DNA of 64,000 bases from Dermanyssus gallinae (Eukaryota > Arthropoda > Arachnida > Mesostigmata > Dermanyssidae). The notes under the pieces were generated by a model. It had not been told where the DNA came from. It saw only the letters and a program-made list of their open reading frames with translations, and did not search any database. Within the stretch, counting starts at the first letter, position 1. Each line of letters opens with the position of its first letter. Made by a program: the position numbers and the translations under genes. Where the stretch lies: assembly GCA_003439945.1 (NCBI GenBank), contig QVRM01002491.1, positions 62,001 to 126,000 on the forward strand, read 5' to 3'. This document shows, in pieces, positions 24,699 to 37,534 of this stretch.

Positions 24699-27600
24699 TT
24701 AATGTAGACACAATAACAACAAACAACAGTAGCAGCAGCAGCAACAGCGCCGCGACGCAATCACAACCATCCTAATTATAGCACCAACAATTATATCAGG
24801 CTTAAGGCTGATTGTAGCAACAACTCTACGAGCAGCAGGGATTGGTGTCGCTGATGCTGCTGCTGCTGTTGCTAATGACGGTGGTCCTAGAAATGTGAAC
24901 GCAAGGAGGGCCAATGCGACGGTTGGACAGCCACTAAGCTTGTTGTCGTCATCGTCACGTCGCCATAACAAGCAACTTTGTTTCTTTGTGAGCCAGGCCA
25001 GATTTCGCTCATTCAATTTGCTGTAGCCCTGCTGCATACAGGCAACGTCCGCAGTAACTGAACAGGTCGTAGTTAGATGTCTATCTAGCATTGGCCTTGT
25101 GGACCAGAGGCCTTCAAACACCTGACAGTTGGCTTTATCGTTCGTTACCTTTTCCGTTGTTGTTGTTGTTGTTGCTAATGTTGCCTGTTGTTGTTGTTGT
25201 TTCTGTTGTTGTTAGTATTGTTGTTGTCTTCACTGCCGCCGATGCATCCTTCGTGTTTGCCCCGCTCGTCTGCTTTACTCACACATATGTGCATATCATC
25301 TTTGTTGTCGACGTGTCGGTTCGTTGTTGTTATTGCTGTTGTTCAGTGTTCGGCGGGCCCAATGAATGTACCTATTTGGCAGTGGTGGCAACAGTGGCAA
25401 GCCAACACTCGTGAAGAAGATGCGCGGTAGTCGTTACATCACGATCCTGCTAACCGCCACTTGCTCAACTAGGCCGCTTCATGCCGCCGTTGCACACACA
25501 GAGACAGACAGAGCCGCAGACGCCGCCACGCGTTCGCAGACACCTCTCACATAGCGCAGACATCGGAGCGGGAGGCGGTAAATGAGAGACAATAGAACAT
25601 AGGCGCAAGCGTTGTAGCAGTAGCAACAACAACAACAACAACAACAACAAAACAATGACGACAGCTAAACAACAACATAAACAATGACAACGGCAACAAC
25701 AATAACAACACAAAATAGATCGTTAACATGAAAAACCACGACGACTGCCAAGCAACAGCTATAACGATCAGAAACACAACAATTAGCCCATATTGATAGA
25801 TTTTAACATCAAGAAAACCGTCAATGTATCAAGGACGCCAATCAAGCAGTGCGGCTGAATAACACCATCAGCACCGCAATTGCTATGCTGGTAACTGGAA
25901 CAATCGTAATGGTTGACAAACGAGTAATCCTAGTATGGCTTATAATACGAATTGCCACAATACAAGAGTAATGCTACTGTAGAAATGTGTGACGCCTCAC
26001 TGCTACCTGCTGTATTACAAGCAATAAGCTGTAGTAACTGTGCGAAGATGTTGCGATAGAATAGGCAATAATTACAGACAACAATTGCTAGTACCAGCAC
26101 GGCAATGACTATAGTACAAAGACAGCTGTTACCTGAAGTACTGTAATCGCAGTGGCCGTAATGAGAGAGATAAGCAGAACGAAATAAGTGCGATAGTTCA
26201 GGCAATATACAATGTGATGGAAGACGCCGTGTGCCCCATCGGCAGGCTTTCAATAGAGGGGAATAGAAACGAGAGGAGTATAACGAGAGGGGCAGCAAGA
26301 AGAAAAAGAAGAGAGAGAAAGACAACAAACACGATTACCACAGCAATTACAGCGACCGCAATGATGACACTTTCAACCCAGAGATAACAAGATGAACCAT
26401 CGCAGTAGGGTGCAATAGCTGTCAATTAAAACGCACAGAAATTACCGCAGTTGCGAAAATTAGGTGACGTTTTTCAACGCGTATAATCGCAGAAATAAAC
26501 ACAACAACAACAGTCAAAACAATAGCAAAAATATTGCTATAGCGATTTTCTGTGACGACGAGGAGATTGGGATGACCATTCTCATATTGTAAAAGATTTA
26601 GATCTCAAACTTTGTCTGTGTGCGCACGTATATGGAATATGCTTAGTAGAACCCCTGGAGCAGTGGGCAAAGAGAACGCTACACGAAGAGAGACTGCGTA
26701 GCTTGCTTCTTTCTCATCGGTGGGCCCACTTAATTAGGCCTCTCAGATCCCAGAGAAGATCTTCTTTACTACTTATGGCCACGACTCTTGTGGTTTCGTT
26801 CGCCACCGGCCATCTACTTTACAAATGCCCTCGGTCGCGTCGTATACGCTCAGTTCTTTGCTTGGTAGCAGCGAGTGAAGTTTAACTTAGATGGTTATAT
26901 ATTGTTTGGATACATGTATATAATGTTGTTGTTTTCGCAATGTGGGCGCGTATAACAGCGTAGAAAGAACAAGCAACAATAAAATTAACCACAGCAACGA
27001 TACCTACTGCACGCGCACCCAATTTGCAAAGGGTACGTCGTCATTCTCGGCCTGCCTTCTTTGCACGTTGGCATTTTGATACCATATGTGAGTGGTTACC
27101 GACGTGGAGTTGGGTATACAGAAGTGCCACAGCCAAAAAGAACGGGTTGTCATCTGTCTCTGAAATAAATGAAGTCGGGCCCGGTCGCCCGAGATTAGGC
27201 CGCAACTGGAAAGCAGCAACACCACTCCGACATCCTGGTGTTGCGGTGTTTGGTGGCATGCTCGAGGCGGTCGAGGTGGCTCTCGGTTACATTGGGGCAG
27301 CTACTACTTGGACTACTACTGCTACTACTATTACTACGTCTTCTATTAAGGGTTCTTCTCATTTCCACACGCCGACTCCTAGCTGATCTGTATACGTGTG
27401 TGTCTGGCTGCCGTGGACCGCTGGTGAAACCTGCCAACAACTCTGCGCCGACGACGAAGAAACTTCTAGTCAGGCGAGAAAACGCTTACATTGTGATTGA
27501 TGGCACAATGCGGGTAAATGAAGGGAAGTGATGATGCTCATGCTGTCGCTGTTGCGTTGCTGCTGCTTCTGTGTTAGTTGTTTAGAGTTCTGTTGTTTGT

Positions 27601-27810
27601 TGTCTCTTGCGCCAGACGGGCCACCGGAGAGCGACCGAGCAGCAGCCGACATACGAGAGACAGATTGGAACAACGCTAAAATCCCGTCACTTTATTACGG
27701 CCACACTGTAATGAAGTGCCACGTGCCTATGGCTATTGCGACAATCTCCGTAGCTGCAGTAACAACAACAGCAGCAACAAAAACAACAACAATTATGGCA
27801 TAAAATAGCC
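24699..27810. other. Trinucleotide-repeat-rich block
   Basis: GTT/CAA runs dominate (25,156-25,215, 25,625-25,655, 27,760-27,795), with CTG and TACTAC repeats. A minus frame at 24,699-25,121 (140 codons) has mixed codons for its first 75 residues, then Ala/Cys/Leu runs. Upstream there is only an AG (ctgtcag) with no pyrimidine tract, so I do not call it. A plus frame at 27,024-27,386 is similar in quality. Confidence 0.5.
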
Positions 27811-28172
27811 ACAAGCAACGTAAGATGTGGACGACGCCCGACCAACTTAACTATTTTGTTGACGGTTATGTATATATATATATATATATATATGAGCACT
27901 TAGAATTCATACAACCGCATTGGTCCATGCATCAGTAGACTAAAAACTTTGCCAGCATGGCAGTATAGTTTCTGCTTTCTAAGGATCTATTTGCGGGTTT
28001 ACCTACCTACTTTATTCTAAGATGCGCCTATTGATTTGAACACAGTACTTTTAGATGAGTCCATTTATACAACGACTTCAATCACGGCCAGTTGCATTTT
28101 CGTAAAGCACAAGCGTAACATGAGACAATAGCTCTTAAAGTTGCTTGAAGTTAAAACAATATATCGACCTCA
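27811..28172. other. AT-rich spacer
   Basis: (TA)n at 27,870-27,892, then unique sequence up to the mariner end. No gene seen. Confidence 0.5.
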
Positions 28173-29450
28173 ATGGTAGTTCAATAAGTTCTTAGAATGA
28201 AAACCGAGAATTTTCCAAATCATGTTTTAAAATTTTTCTTATTCGATATACTCCCCGAGGAGCTCAATACACTTTTCCCACCGAGATTTCAGAGGTTTCA
28301 TACCTCTTGAGTAGAATTCCGCGTCGTTAGACTGAAAATAGGCATTGACAGCAGCCTTAACCTCTTCATTGCTGGAAAAACGCTTTCCACCGAGACTATT
28401 CTTCAAATGTCCGAAGAGGAAATAATCAGAGGGGGCCAGGTCTGGAGAATAGGAGGGTTGTTCAATAAGTTCGAACCTCAGTTGGGCCAGTTTTGCCGAT
28501 GCTTGCCGGAACTTGTGTGCAGGAGCATTGCCCTGGTGAAACGGGACAACCTTCTTCTGCAAAGCGGGCCGTTTCACGATGAGTTCTTGCTAACGGCAGT
28601 CCAACAGTCTTGCATAATATTCTCCTGGGATCGTTTTACAGCTCTCAAGCATTATTCTACGTTGGTCTTAAAAAACTGTAGCCATCACCTTTCCGGTCAA
28701 TGCCGTTGTCCGCACCCTCTTCGGAGGTCTTTCATCAGGTGCACACCATTGGCAAGATGCTTCTTGGGTCTCGGGAGTGTAGTGATGAACCCAGCTTTCA
28801 TCGACGGTCATGAATCTGCACCAAAAATCCGACAGATTGTTCGACATCTTGGCCAAATTTCGCTGTAAAGCCAAAACAGGCGCGTCTTTTTGGCCTTGGT
28901 TGAGCAAATGCGGCAGCCATTTTGCTCTAAGCTCTTTCATATTCAAGTTTTCGTGTAGGATAAAATGCACACTGCCTAAACTAATCCCTAATGCCTCCGC
29001 TATTTCCTTAATGTTCATTCGCTTATCTGTGCCAAGAATTGTTCGCACTTTCTCTACGTTTTCCTCATTAGTTGCCGTTTTTTGGCCTCCTGGACGTAGT
29101 TCATCCTCGGTGCTCCTGCGACCTCTTTTTAACACATTAATCCAGTTGGAAACAGTGGCAAAACATGGCGCAGAGTCACTGTACGTCTCGTCTAACTCAT
29201 TTTTTACTTGGGTCGCATTCCAACCTTTGAAATAAAAATGCTTGATAACCTCTCGAAACTCTTTTTTCTCCATTTTTAAAAATCACGCCGATACGTTGCA
29301 CGGGAAAAACTATCAAACGAAATCGCAACGGCCAATCACCATAATATATTGAGTGCTAGCAGTCGAAATGTTGCAGTTCCTATTAGCGGTGAAAGCGTGC
29401 CAAAATTCGAATTCTAAAAAGCTCATTCTAAGAACTTATTGAACTACCTG
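28173..29450 (-). mobile_element. Nearly full-length mariner (DD34D) element, inactive
   Basis: The ends are inverted repeats with 26 identical bases (inward from ggtagttcaataag; 28,175-28,200 and 29,423-29,448). The right end continues as caggtag and is followed by TA, the mariner target. The left flank reads ca and at, so the left TA and outermost bases have mutated. The length of about 1.28 kb and a single 345-codon transposase frame between the ends match the standard mariner layout. The transposase is on the minus strand. Confidence 0.92.
28239..29273 (-). pseudogene. Mariner transposase, two in-frame stops and mutated catalytic Asp
   Basis: Read as one frame, the sequence is 345 codons, the standard mariner length, with no frameshift. 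The N-terminal paired helix-turn-helix region covers about residues 1-110. WLPHLL (119-124) replaces the family's WVPHxL. The first catalytic Asp is in TVDESW (residue 158) and the third in YSPDLAPSD (residue 283). The second position, normally HQDNAPAH, reads HQGNAPAH: codon 248 (28,530-28,532) is GGC where GAC is expected, a single transition. Stops interrupt at codon 202 (TAA, after MATVF) and codon 228 (TAG, 28,590-28,592). The protein would cut and paste its own element at TA sites if intact. This copy is dead by three independent changes, yet otherwise well preserved, so it is fairly young. Confidence 0.93.
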
Positions 29451-31699
29451 TATATACTTGTAATTTGTTATAAAAAGTGTATGTAAGTCAATGTCTAGTG
29501 TTTCAATTATGTACGAATGCATGCAACGTACACATTGCATTTATTACGTTTGTCTGTACATACAAATACTTTTGGTATTGATACGTTTAGGCAAGGTCCG
29601 CTTAATTAGACATATTGTTTGTCTGTTAGCATTATAGTATTGCATTGTGTTAAATGAAGGTATTGTATGCGGCAGCGACAACACGTACCGCGTTAACTGC
29701 CGCTGGCCGAGCCGCACTATAGGTCAGCTAGAGTGGTAGCGGCCATATGGCGCCATTTCAGAGGCCTGCTAAGAATAGGATACTTTCAACGTACGGTCAG
29801 GCCAATCGCTAGCCGCACAACGACGCCTTATCGTAACGCGCACGTAGAGACAAGTAGTGGGAAGGGAGGATTGTCAGCGTAGGCCGACGTACTAGTTAAC
29901 CGTTGCAACCAACAGATGTCGCCACCTGTCTTGTCTACGTGCGTGCACGTCGCACACTAGCTGGAGTTGTATGCTGCGTATAACATTCGCAAATAGGTCA
30001 TGTATGTGCCTTCAAATGTGTGCGAACCGATCCGGCGGAACAAAAAAGGTCATGGCTCGAGAAATAAACACTGTTGAGGATATAAACTTTGTCCATACGA
30101 TCATGTCACCTGTCAATTGCACACGCCCGACGTCAGAGACTTAATAAATCAAGCTTAGAAGTCAAGGCAAGCGCATCATAACATAACTGCCCCCCCCCCC
30201 CCTAAAAGTAACAATGCGTACGTTTTACAATGATATTTCAGCGTAACGGCTCTAGTTTTGACCATACATTTTTTGTATATCCATGGGGAACAAAGAATAA
30301 CAAATATCACAAATTCGTTCCACTCGCAAGATAATCAATTTAGTCTCAATTTAAAAATGTTCCACGCTAATCGTCAGTGTAGGGATGTCGCACAAGGGTA
30401 CCGACATTCTGCTAAAGTAACGTAGAGCCTTGAAAAAGAGCATATGAATGTTTGATATATGCCCATCTGGGCATGCGCGAGCAATGGCCTCCTCGTTAAC
30501 AGCACTCTTATTGTTAGCCAGGTGTGGGAATAACGTTAAACAATACATTTGGCTGATACCAGTACGGTGTAAGCTCCAATTGTGTTTCTTCACTAAACGA
30601 TAAGGCTGCGGTATACTACTACCAAAGGTTTTGTATTGCCTGCCTGCTTTACCTCAGAAAGAGAGCAATCAAATCCAGGCAACAAACTTTGTTCACATTT
30701 CATCTGCCGAAACTGGCATTTGATGTTTTCGACATAAATTGGACTATTCCACAACGGTATTTATCACCGTTTGCTGTGCAACTGTTTGAGTTGAAGATTG
30801 TGACAATGCTGAGTTACACCATTGGTAGAGTGTGGACACATCTTTCGGCGGCAAACTTTGCTCAGCTGGAGAGATGGTTTACCACGTCGTCTTCCTCGGA
30901 TGGCGAGGAGTCGCTTTATATACTTGCTCGCTGGCTGTTTACGGGCAATTAAAACCATATGTGAGTCGAGCAGAGGTCACCGATTACCGAACCATTTTAG
31001 CACTTTTGACAGGACTGGCCGTGAAAGGTTGTCGAAGTTTTAGCCAAGATTAGGTACTTTGACATCTACGATTTTCGGTACCTTTGGAAAGGAACAGCAT
31101 GCTCTAGTCCTCACGTATCTACACAAGGCAAATCCTGCCCGACTGCCGCCATCTTGTGTGCATCACTCCAGGTTTCCATCCGTCAAGTGGCTGCTGGCGA
31201 TGCATGCTCGCAGGCTTGCGCAAAATATCACACATTGAACTGTGTCTTAGAGATCCCTGCACTAGATCTTAACGTAGGACGTACGCTAGCGTCGCATAAG
31301 GCGTCTTTCGTTTTGTCTATATATATATATGTTCCTAACCTGTGATTGATCATGTGACGTTGATTTTACAAAGCACAGAGTTGGTGGTTCACATTTCCGT
31401 ATAGCTCGTCATTGAGCTAGAGATGTCGTCACACTCGTCAAACACGTGAAAAAAACGCGTCACTGCGAGAACCGTTATGTTTCGTATTTCCAATGGGCAG
31501 AAGAACGAACGGATACTTATTATCTCTGTTCAAGTTGACGTGTTGTCAGAAAGCGCAGCTGCAAATACATGTCTGTGTCTGTCCGTCTTTGTGTGTGTAT
31601 GTATGTATTGTCAAATGTGCAAGCTACGGTATGCCGCCACATGCTCGGAGGCGTTCTCAGGGCTCAGATCTTTTTTCATGGCAAAATAGGAAGCAAGCT
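29451..31699. other. Unique DNA, no gene seen
   Basis: 29.66-30.0 kb is unusually CpG-rich for the AT-rich class and holds an imperfect inverted repeat (gcgcacgtagagacaag near 29,838 and cttgtctacgtgcgtgc near 29,930). A poly-C run is near 30,190. The short open frames at 30.35-31.4 kb carry no motif or good splice sites. Confidence 0.5.
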
Positions 31700-33600
31700 A
31701 GGGGTAGGGGATAGAGTAAGGGGGGTGAGGAGGTGGATCCGACCAAAAATCCACGACCTCTGCTAGTAGCCTCGTGTCGCGAGCACGAGCAGAAGCGATG
31801 GCACAAATAGCGGTGGTTTGTTATTCCAGGAGTGGTGATCGAAGCAGAAGCGGTAACAATCATAGGCATAGTACATATATATGCATGTGTGAACCCAAAC
31901 TGATCCTGCGCCATCGGAGTCGGCAAGTACTCGTAGTAGCTGACGGAGTAAAAGTACTACCTTTGTAGTACTTCGGTTCCGTAGTAGTTTGAGTTTCGAC
32001 CGCCGTTTTCGCCGATGACGACTGTCCACGCAGTCGTGGGACAACGACGACGACGTGACCTCAGGGGTGTTGTGATGCGCCGTCTCTCCGCGCATCGTGA
32101 AGTGGTCTTGTGGTTGAGGGTGTGTTTTTTTTTAGAAATATTTTTTTACCACTCTGCCCCCGTTTCGCATAAAGCGTACTAGCAGCAGCGGCCGGAGTAG
32201 CTGTACTAGGCTGGTAGTAGAAGCAATTCTAGCAGCCATAATACTAGTAGTGGCTGTGAGTAGTCGCAGTGTGATACTGTTGATAGTTGGAGTAATCCTA
32301 AAACTCATGTCAGTGGTCAAGTTTCCACAGTGGCAACATAAAACACTGGTAACAAATAATGACGTGTGGTCGTAGCATCAGCTCTGCCAGCTCGGTGAGC
32401 AACGGATCACCAACAGCCCACCACCACACAGTCATCCCTGCGGTCAACCGCTCGAACGGGAGAAGAGCGGTTTTCGGCAGGTTTTTGGTAATTCTTTTTC
32501 CTCGTGTTTCGTTTGGTGATTTTTCTCCGAGTCGTCTTAGTCAGTTGTTCATTGGCTTCCTCACCTTACATCACGCTTGCTCGATTGTCGATTGCCGTTG
32601 TCGCCGTCCTGCCATTACGACTGACCACCAACCATTACGGCGGAGCAGAAACTGCTGAGCCGCTGCAGCTGTTGAGGCGGCTGCTTCTGTTGAGGCGGCT
32701 GCTTCTGCTGCTGCTGCTGGTGCTACTCAGTGACCGGCACGAAGCGGGTTCGAACTCGTTCGACAGTTGTCACAAGAGGGCGAAGTCTGAGTTGTTATTG
32801 TAGCTGTTGTTTTTGTTGTTGTTGTTGTTGTTGCCGTTGCCGCCGCTGTTGCAGGCTTCGGATGCTGCTGGTGAGCTGGGTGGGCTGGGCTGGGGCCTCG
32901 GTCATCTGAATCGGAAAAAGGGACAGCCCTGAATCCACTGGTTACGACAAACATCTTGGTCTGTCCAGCCGAGTTGTTGTTGTCGTTGTTTCTGCTGCTG
33001 TTGTTGTTGTTGTTTCTGCTGCTCTTTTAGTTGTTGTTATTGCTGTTGTTGTTATTGTAGCTGTTGTCGTCATCGCAAGCAGTAGTTTTGTTTCCTTTTT
33101 GTTCCTCCCTGTCGTGCCACCCCAACCCCCCTAACCCCCCACTGCGGTGTTTCTGCCGTGACAGGCGGGCGGTTCACGTTGCCGTTCATGGCTACCGACC
33201 GACATCGTTTGGCAGTTGGTTGGTGTTTGGCTACGACTGCGGCCCACGACGAGACAACAACGAAACCCAGGACTCCTATGAGGATACGATGAGTTGCGAC
33301 CGGACTGCCTCCTCCGTCTGTGTCTACCTCTGCCTCCGACCGACGACGACGACGACAACAACAACAATGACAACAATAACAATAACGCTGCATCGAGTGG
33401 GAACGACAGGACGAGTTGAACGTGCAGAAGAACAACAGGAATACAAGAAAAGAAGATGCCGAAGGTGGTCGTGGTGGTAGCAGCTGGCAGCATCGATCGC
33501 TGCAGGCAGGCAGGGTGCAGAAGACAACGGCAACGAAAACGGAGATCACAACGGCTGCGGCGAGACGACTTTAACGTTTATTTCTGCTGGTCCAACAACG
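31700..33600. other. Trinucleotide-repeat-rich block
   Basis: GTT, GCT, CTG and ACG repeats occur on both strands (32,690-32,720, 32,808-32,835, 32,995-33,065, 33,340-33,390). A plus frame starting ATG at 32,359 has about 40 mixed codons (start MTCGRSISSASS) before a weak donor-like gtttttg/gtaatt. It is a marginal first-exon candidate, not called separately. Confidence 0.5.
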
Positions 33601-33890
33601 ATGGCAAATGGCCGATGTCGTTCACCGAATCGTTCGTTGCGTCTTCTAGTTGTTGTTGTGGTTGTTATTGTCGCTGCTGCTACGGTTGTTGTTGTCGTTG
33701 CTGTTGTTGTTGTAATTGTTAGCTATTTAGGCCCACTGTGGCTGGTGGTGTGGCTTCTGCTAAACGTTATTGCCATCATCTTCCGCAGTAGAGAACCTAC
33801 CACCTACCTGTCCGCTTACAACCCGGCCAACGTTATCTCTGTCTACCGCTATAGGGTAAAAGGGGGAAGGTGGGTACGACTCGAAGATGA
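33601..33890 (+). CDS. Possible membrane-protein exon ending in GTGAGT
   Basis: ATG at 33,601 has a good context (acgATGG). The frame encodes a short Arg-rich head, a Val/Ala-rich hydrophobic stretch from GTT repeats, then a non-repetitive second hydrophobic stretch (YLGPLWLVVWLLLNVIAIIF) and a 34-residue hydrophilic tail with mixed codons. It meets a gtgagt donor at 33,891. That pattern would fit an N-terminal membrane exon. The first hydrophobic part may be only a microsatellite read in the Val frame, which lowers confidence. If unspliced, the frame ends at 33,963 (120 codons). Confidence 0.3.
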
Positions 33891-33963
33891 AGTGAGTGAA
33901 CTAGCGATGAGACATGATGGCCAACGCCTCCTCACCGACAGCGTCCGCTCTTTGAAGCGTTAA

Positions 33964-34301
33964 ACGCACGCTGTCGTTTGGCAATACACCAGCACCAGTT
34001 ATAAAAGCGATAACAGCAGAAATAATAACGCCACTACCACCACCACCAACAACAACAACGGCAACACTCACAAGAATAGCAGCAAAAACGACAACAACAT
34101 CAAAAATGACGCCAGCAACAATGACAACACTAACAATACCCAGAAAGGACGACAACAATATCAGCAACAAGAACAACAACGACAACAATGTCAATCCGGC
34201 ATTAAGGATGACTTGAACAGCAGTAGCAGCAGCAACATCGACAACAGCGCCAACAACGACAGTATCAGAAACGACAACGAAAATAGTACATGATCAGAAT
34301 C
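33964..34301. other. CAA/CAG-rich stretch upstream of a candidate first exon
   Basis: Dense CAACAA/AACAAC and AGC repeats run up to the ATG at 34,302, with no open frame of normal composition. It could be a 5' untranslated leader of the next feature. No TATA-like element stands out. Confidence 0.4.
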
Positions 34302-34469
34302 ATGGATGACCTCACATCAATCAAGAGAGCGGGCCGCTTTCCAGAGGCTTGCTTTAGCGGAGGATGGCTTCAAGCCCTGCCCTCCGGCCAGCTTGGCACC
34401 ATGATGGATCCTAACTCCTTCCGCATGATGTCGGCCTTCAAGATAGGCACTTCCATCTGTGAGCCATTC
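34302..34469 (+). CDS. Candidate first coding exon, 56 codons, GTATGT donor
   Basis: ATG at 34,302 (context atcATGG; a second in-frame ATG lies at 34,290) opens 56 non-repetitive codons with a G/C-leaning third position. They run directly into a consensus donor gtatgt at 34,470, leaving phase 0. The peptide begins MDDLTSIKRAGRFPEACF and includes GWLQALPSGQLGTMMDPNSF; it is soluble, with no signal peptide. Without splicing it would continue only 15 codons to a stop at 34,514. The CAA-rich DNA just upstream resembles an untranslated leader. I cannot assign a family. It is one of the two best host-exon candidates in the window by texture and donor. Confidence 0.45.
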
Positions 34470-34499
34470 GTATGTATGCCGTGTAGTGACGTGTGTATT

Positions 34500-35162
34500 A
34501 TTTTTATTATTTAATAGAATGTGCAGTTTTTACAGTTGTGAGGTATGAACGTATAAACCGGGTTTATCATGCTCTGCTCGTTTCATGTTGTTCGAATTAT
34601 TATTATTATTATTATTATTATGCATACACGGATGATTGCATACATTCATGTGTACAACCACTCGCTACCCACACGGAAAGGTTGCTTAACATAGAAATCG
34701 CATTGTCTGCAAGTGGTTGCGTGTCCTGCCACCCGCTTTTTCGTACTTCAACAGTGATCGTACATATTTCGTGATAAGATGAGGAGAAGGCTGCTGCAGC
34801 ACCAAGACACACTGACGATAATAATAAATGCGCTAAAAAATGGCAAAGAAAAACCGTTCTATGGTTGAATAAGTGGTGGAGTATAAGCCGTTCAGCCGAT
34901 GGTGCCATCGACGTTTATGAGCGCCCCAATCTCTAAACTACAGTAGATGCATGGCGATACTAACGGCGCAACGACGGCAACAACAACAACGAAGATGACA
35001 GATCCAGAATATAACCTCATGATCTTCATCACATGTCACACCCATTTCTAATCGATCTACCTGTTGTATGTCAATGCCGTCGCACCAAACATTAGCGCCA
35101 AAATGTTCAGTACGGTGGATGCAATATACCTTGCCAGTTCATATATTTCACTCTTACGTATG

Positions 35163-35200
<38 letters not shown>

Positions 35201-37438
35201 GGTAGCACTACCTTGTATCGAACGATTGCAATCACAGCAGTAACACTGAAAGGCAATACAAGCATACATTACAACGGTATTGCACAGACAACTATAGCAC
35301 CCGTCGAGCAGCACGAAGCAAGATAACAACAGTATCAAAAATAACAACACAGCAACAACAAACACAAAAATAACAAAGACGGCGACGATGACTGCAACCG
35401 CAACCGTAACCGTAACAAGTACCGTGTTACCGAGTCGAGCAAAAACCTCACCCAAAGAACTGTCGGATCTCCGATAAGAGAGAAAACAAGTTGACAGACG
35501 AAAAAGAAGAAGAAGAAAGTGTGTGATCTGAAACAGTAGCTAGGCGATGGATGGAACCTACACAGCAGTGAGACTCTGGCCGCTCTGGTTCTCGATCTGA
35601 ATCGGAGGGTTTCATTCACCACTCTAAAAAATGTATATATATATATATATATATACATATATATGTGTTTTTTTTAATTTGATTTGTTTTTTTCGTTGTC
35701 TTTTGTTCAACGTCACATGTCCCTCTTGAGACAGCTGTGCCCTAGATTGTTCTAGATAACAAACGCTTAATAATAATAATCATTCACGGCACAAGAGCTC
35801 AATGAAATAATCAAAAGAGCCTTTAGGAAGGCAAGGATCCCAACACAACTAAAACCACGGGGCCTCCGACAGGGAATAACATAATAATCTAGGTAATAAC
35901 ATTTTAACACAAGCTTGTTTGGGAAATCAATTTTCTTAATAAGATGGTGGCGGTTGTGTCTAGGAGTGTGATTTAAAGTTACTGTCATCTGCTTTACTGA
36001 TATAGATGGTCGGAAATCATTTTACATAAGGAGTCATTGCGAGGAGTGAACGAGTTATTCAATGGAGACACCAGTTTGGCCATCGATCGGCCATAAGACT
36101 GTACACTTCAAAGATACCATAATTTAGTCGTTTTCTCCCGCCGTCCGATGTCGGACTCCCGTGGGGTCCCGTGTTAACAGAAATCGGCTAGACAAAAGCC
36201 ATATCAGTACTTTATACAAAATTATAGTAATTTCACTATTACTTTTAAAAAAGATACCTCATTACATTGGAAAAACAATTTATTCAACAAGTTATACCAC
36301 TCCTTAAAATTCGCAAACTTTATTTAGGATTACCCTGTATATATATTAGTTGGGCAGAAATTATTGGAAATGCCTGTGTGTTTGTTTTTAAATGCAGCCA
36401 TGCCTTTGAGAAGTTTAAAAGCCTAGAAATAATAATAATGACAATAATACTTAATTAAACGAGTGAGGGGTGACGATGGTGGCTATTCGCCTCGTTGGCT
36501 TCATTTTATAAGCGTGGCCAACGTGTTGGATCGCCTACGTCGTCGCCTACGCTAAAGTCCCCACCAGGACGATCGTTTCTGGCTGACGACTGATGGATAC
36601 GGTACGAATGGTGGTGGTATGACCTTACTATTGGCCATCTAGATTAGATCTATCTGCTCTATTATGTCTGCAACACACCGGACGTTTTTAGTTTGCCGGG
36701 TGCCCTCTTGGCGCCGGCCTGCAACGACGACATCTTGTCTAGGCGGTCAGTTTTTGCTGGCCCCGGCCGCTGGATTCGCCCGTTACGTCAGAACGGATAG
36801 GTGTTTTGGCTGGTTGTTCTGCTTTGGCTTCTGCAGCAGCGCCACTGGTTTCCTTCGGCTGCTGCTGCTGCTGCTTGTTCTTTTGCGTTCGCCTTCACTC
36901 TCTTAGTTGTCTTCGTCTTGTTCCGCGGACCGTCTAGGGCCGGTGTCATGGGGGCGATGATACGGTGATACGACGCCGGTACCGTCGTCGTCGTCGTCGG
37001 TGGCGGCGGTGGCCGCGGTGGGTGACAACGAACGATGCCGTCAATTTGCACAAATCTCACTGGTGAATTGCTTTTCTGGGACGCCGACATCGATACAACT
37101 TCGGCTTGCCGGGCGGTCTGCTGTTTGTTTCCGGCGCGACTGTTGTTGCTGCTTTTGTTGTTGATTTTGTTGTCGTCGTTGTTGTTGTTACTGCCATTGC
37201 GCTCAAAACGGTTGTCGTTGTTGTTGTTACTGCCATTGCGCTCAAATCTGTTGTCGGTTGTTGTCGTTTTTACTGTTGTGTACGTTGAGTTTAGATTTTA
37301 CTGAGGCCATTTCTCCCAATCACTGCCCCAACCTATCTCTATAGTAGCATGTACTCAGCCTGAGGATCCAAATTTAAATTCAACTTGCAACGTATTGCTA
37401 AATCATCATTTTGTTTGTTAATATATCTGTTTTTGGTC

Positions 37439-37480
<42 letters not shown>

Positions 37481-37534
37481 CGCGCGCGAGAACGAATGAA
37501 CAAATGATTTCTATGCATGGTCTTTCACACAGAC
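34500..37534. other. Mixed AT-rich and trinucleotide DNA, no firm gene
   Basis: This holds (ATT)n at 34,597-34,620, (TA)n at 35,170-35,198 and 35,635-35,655, and (TA)n plus (GA)n at 37,440-37,482. A minus frame at 36,788-37,090 opens with ATG and has mixed codons with Pro and Ala runs, a marginal exon candidate. A 45-bp unit (gttactgccattgcgctcaa core) is tandemly duplicated at about 37,166-37,250. Near 36,339 a plus-strand taccctgtatata resembles a transposon end (tatatacagggt reversed), but I find no partner end. Confidence 0.45.

Noticed and set aside
36240..36345. Transposon end tatatacagggt (minus) near 36,345
   Set aside because: Only one end was found, with no inverted partner and no coding relic.
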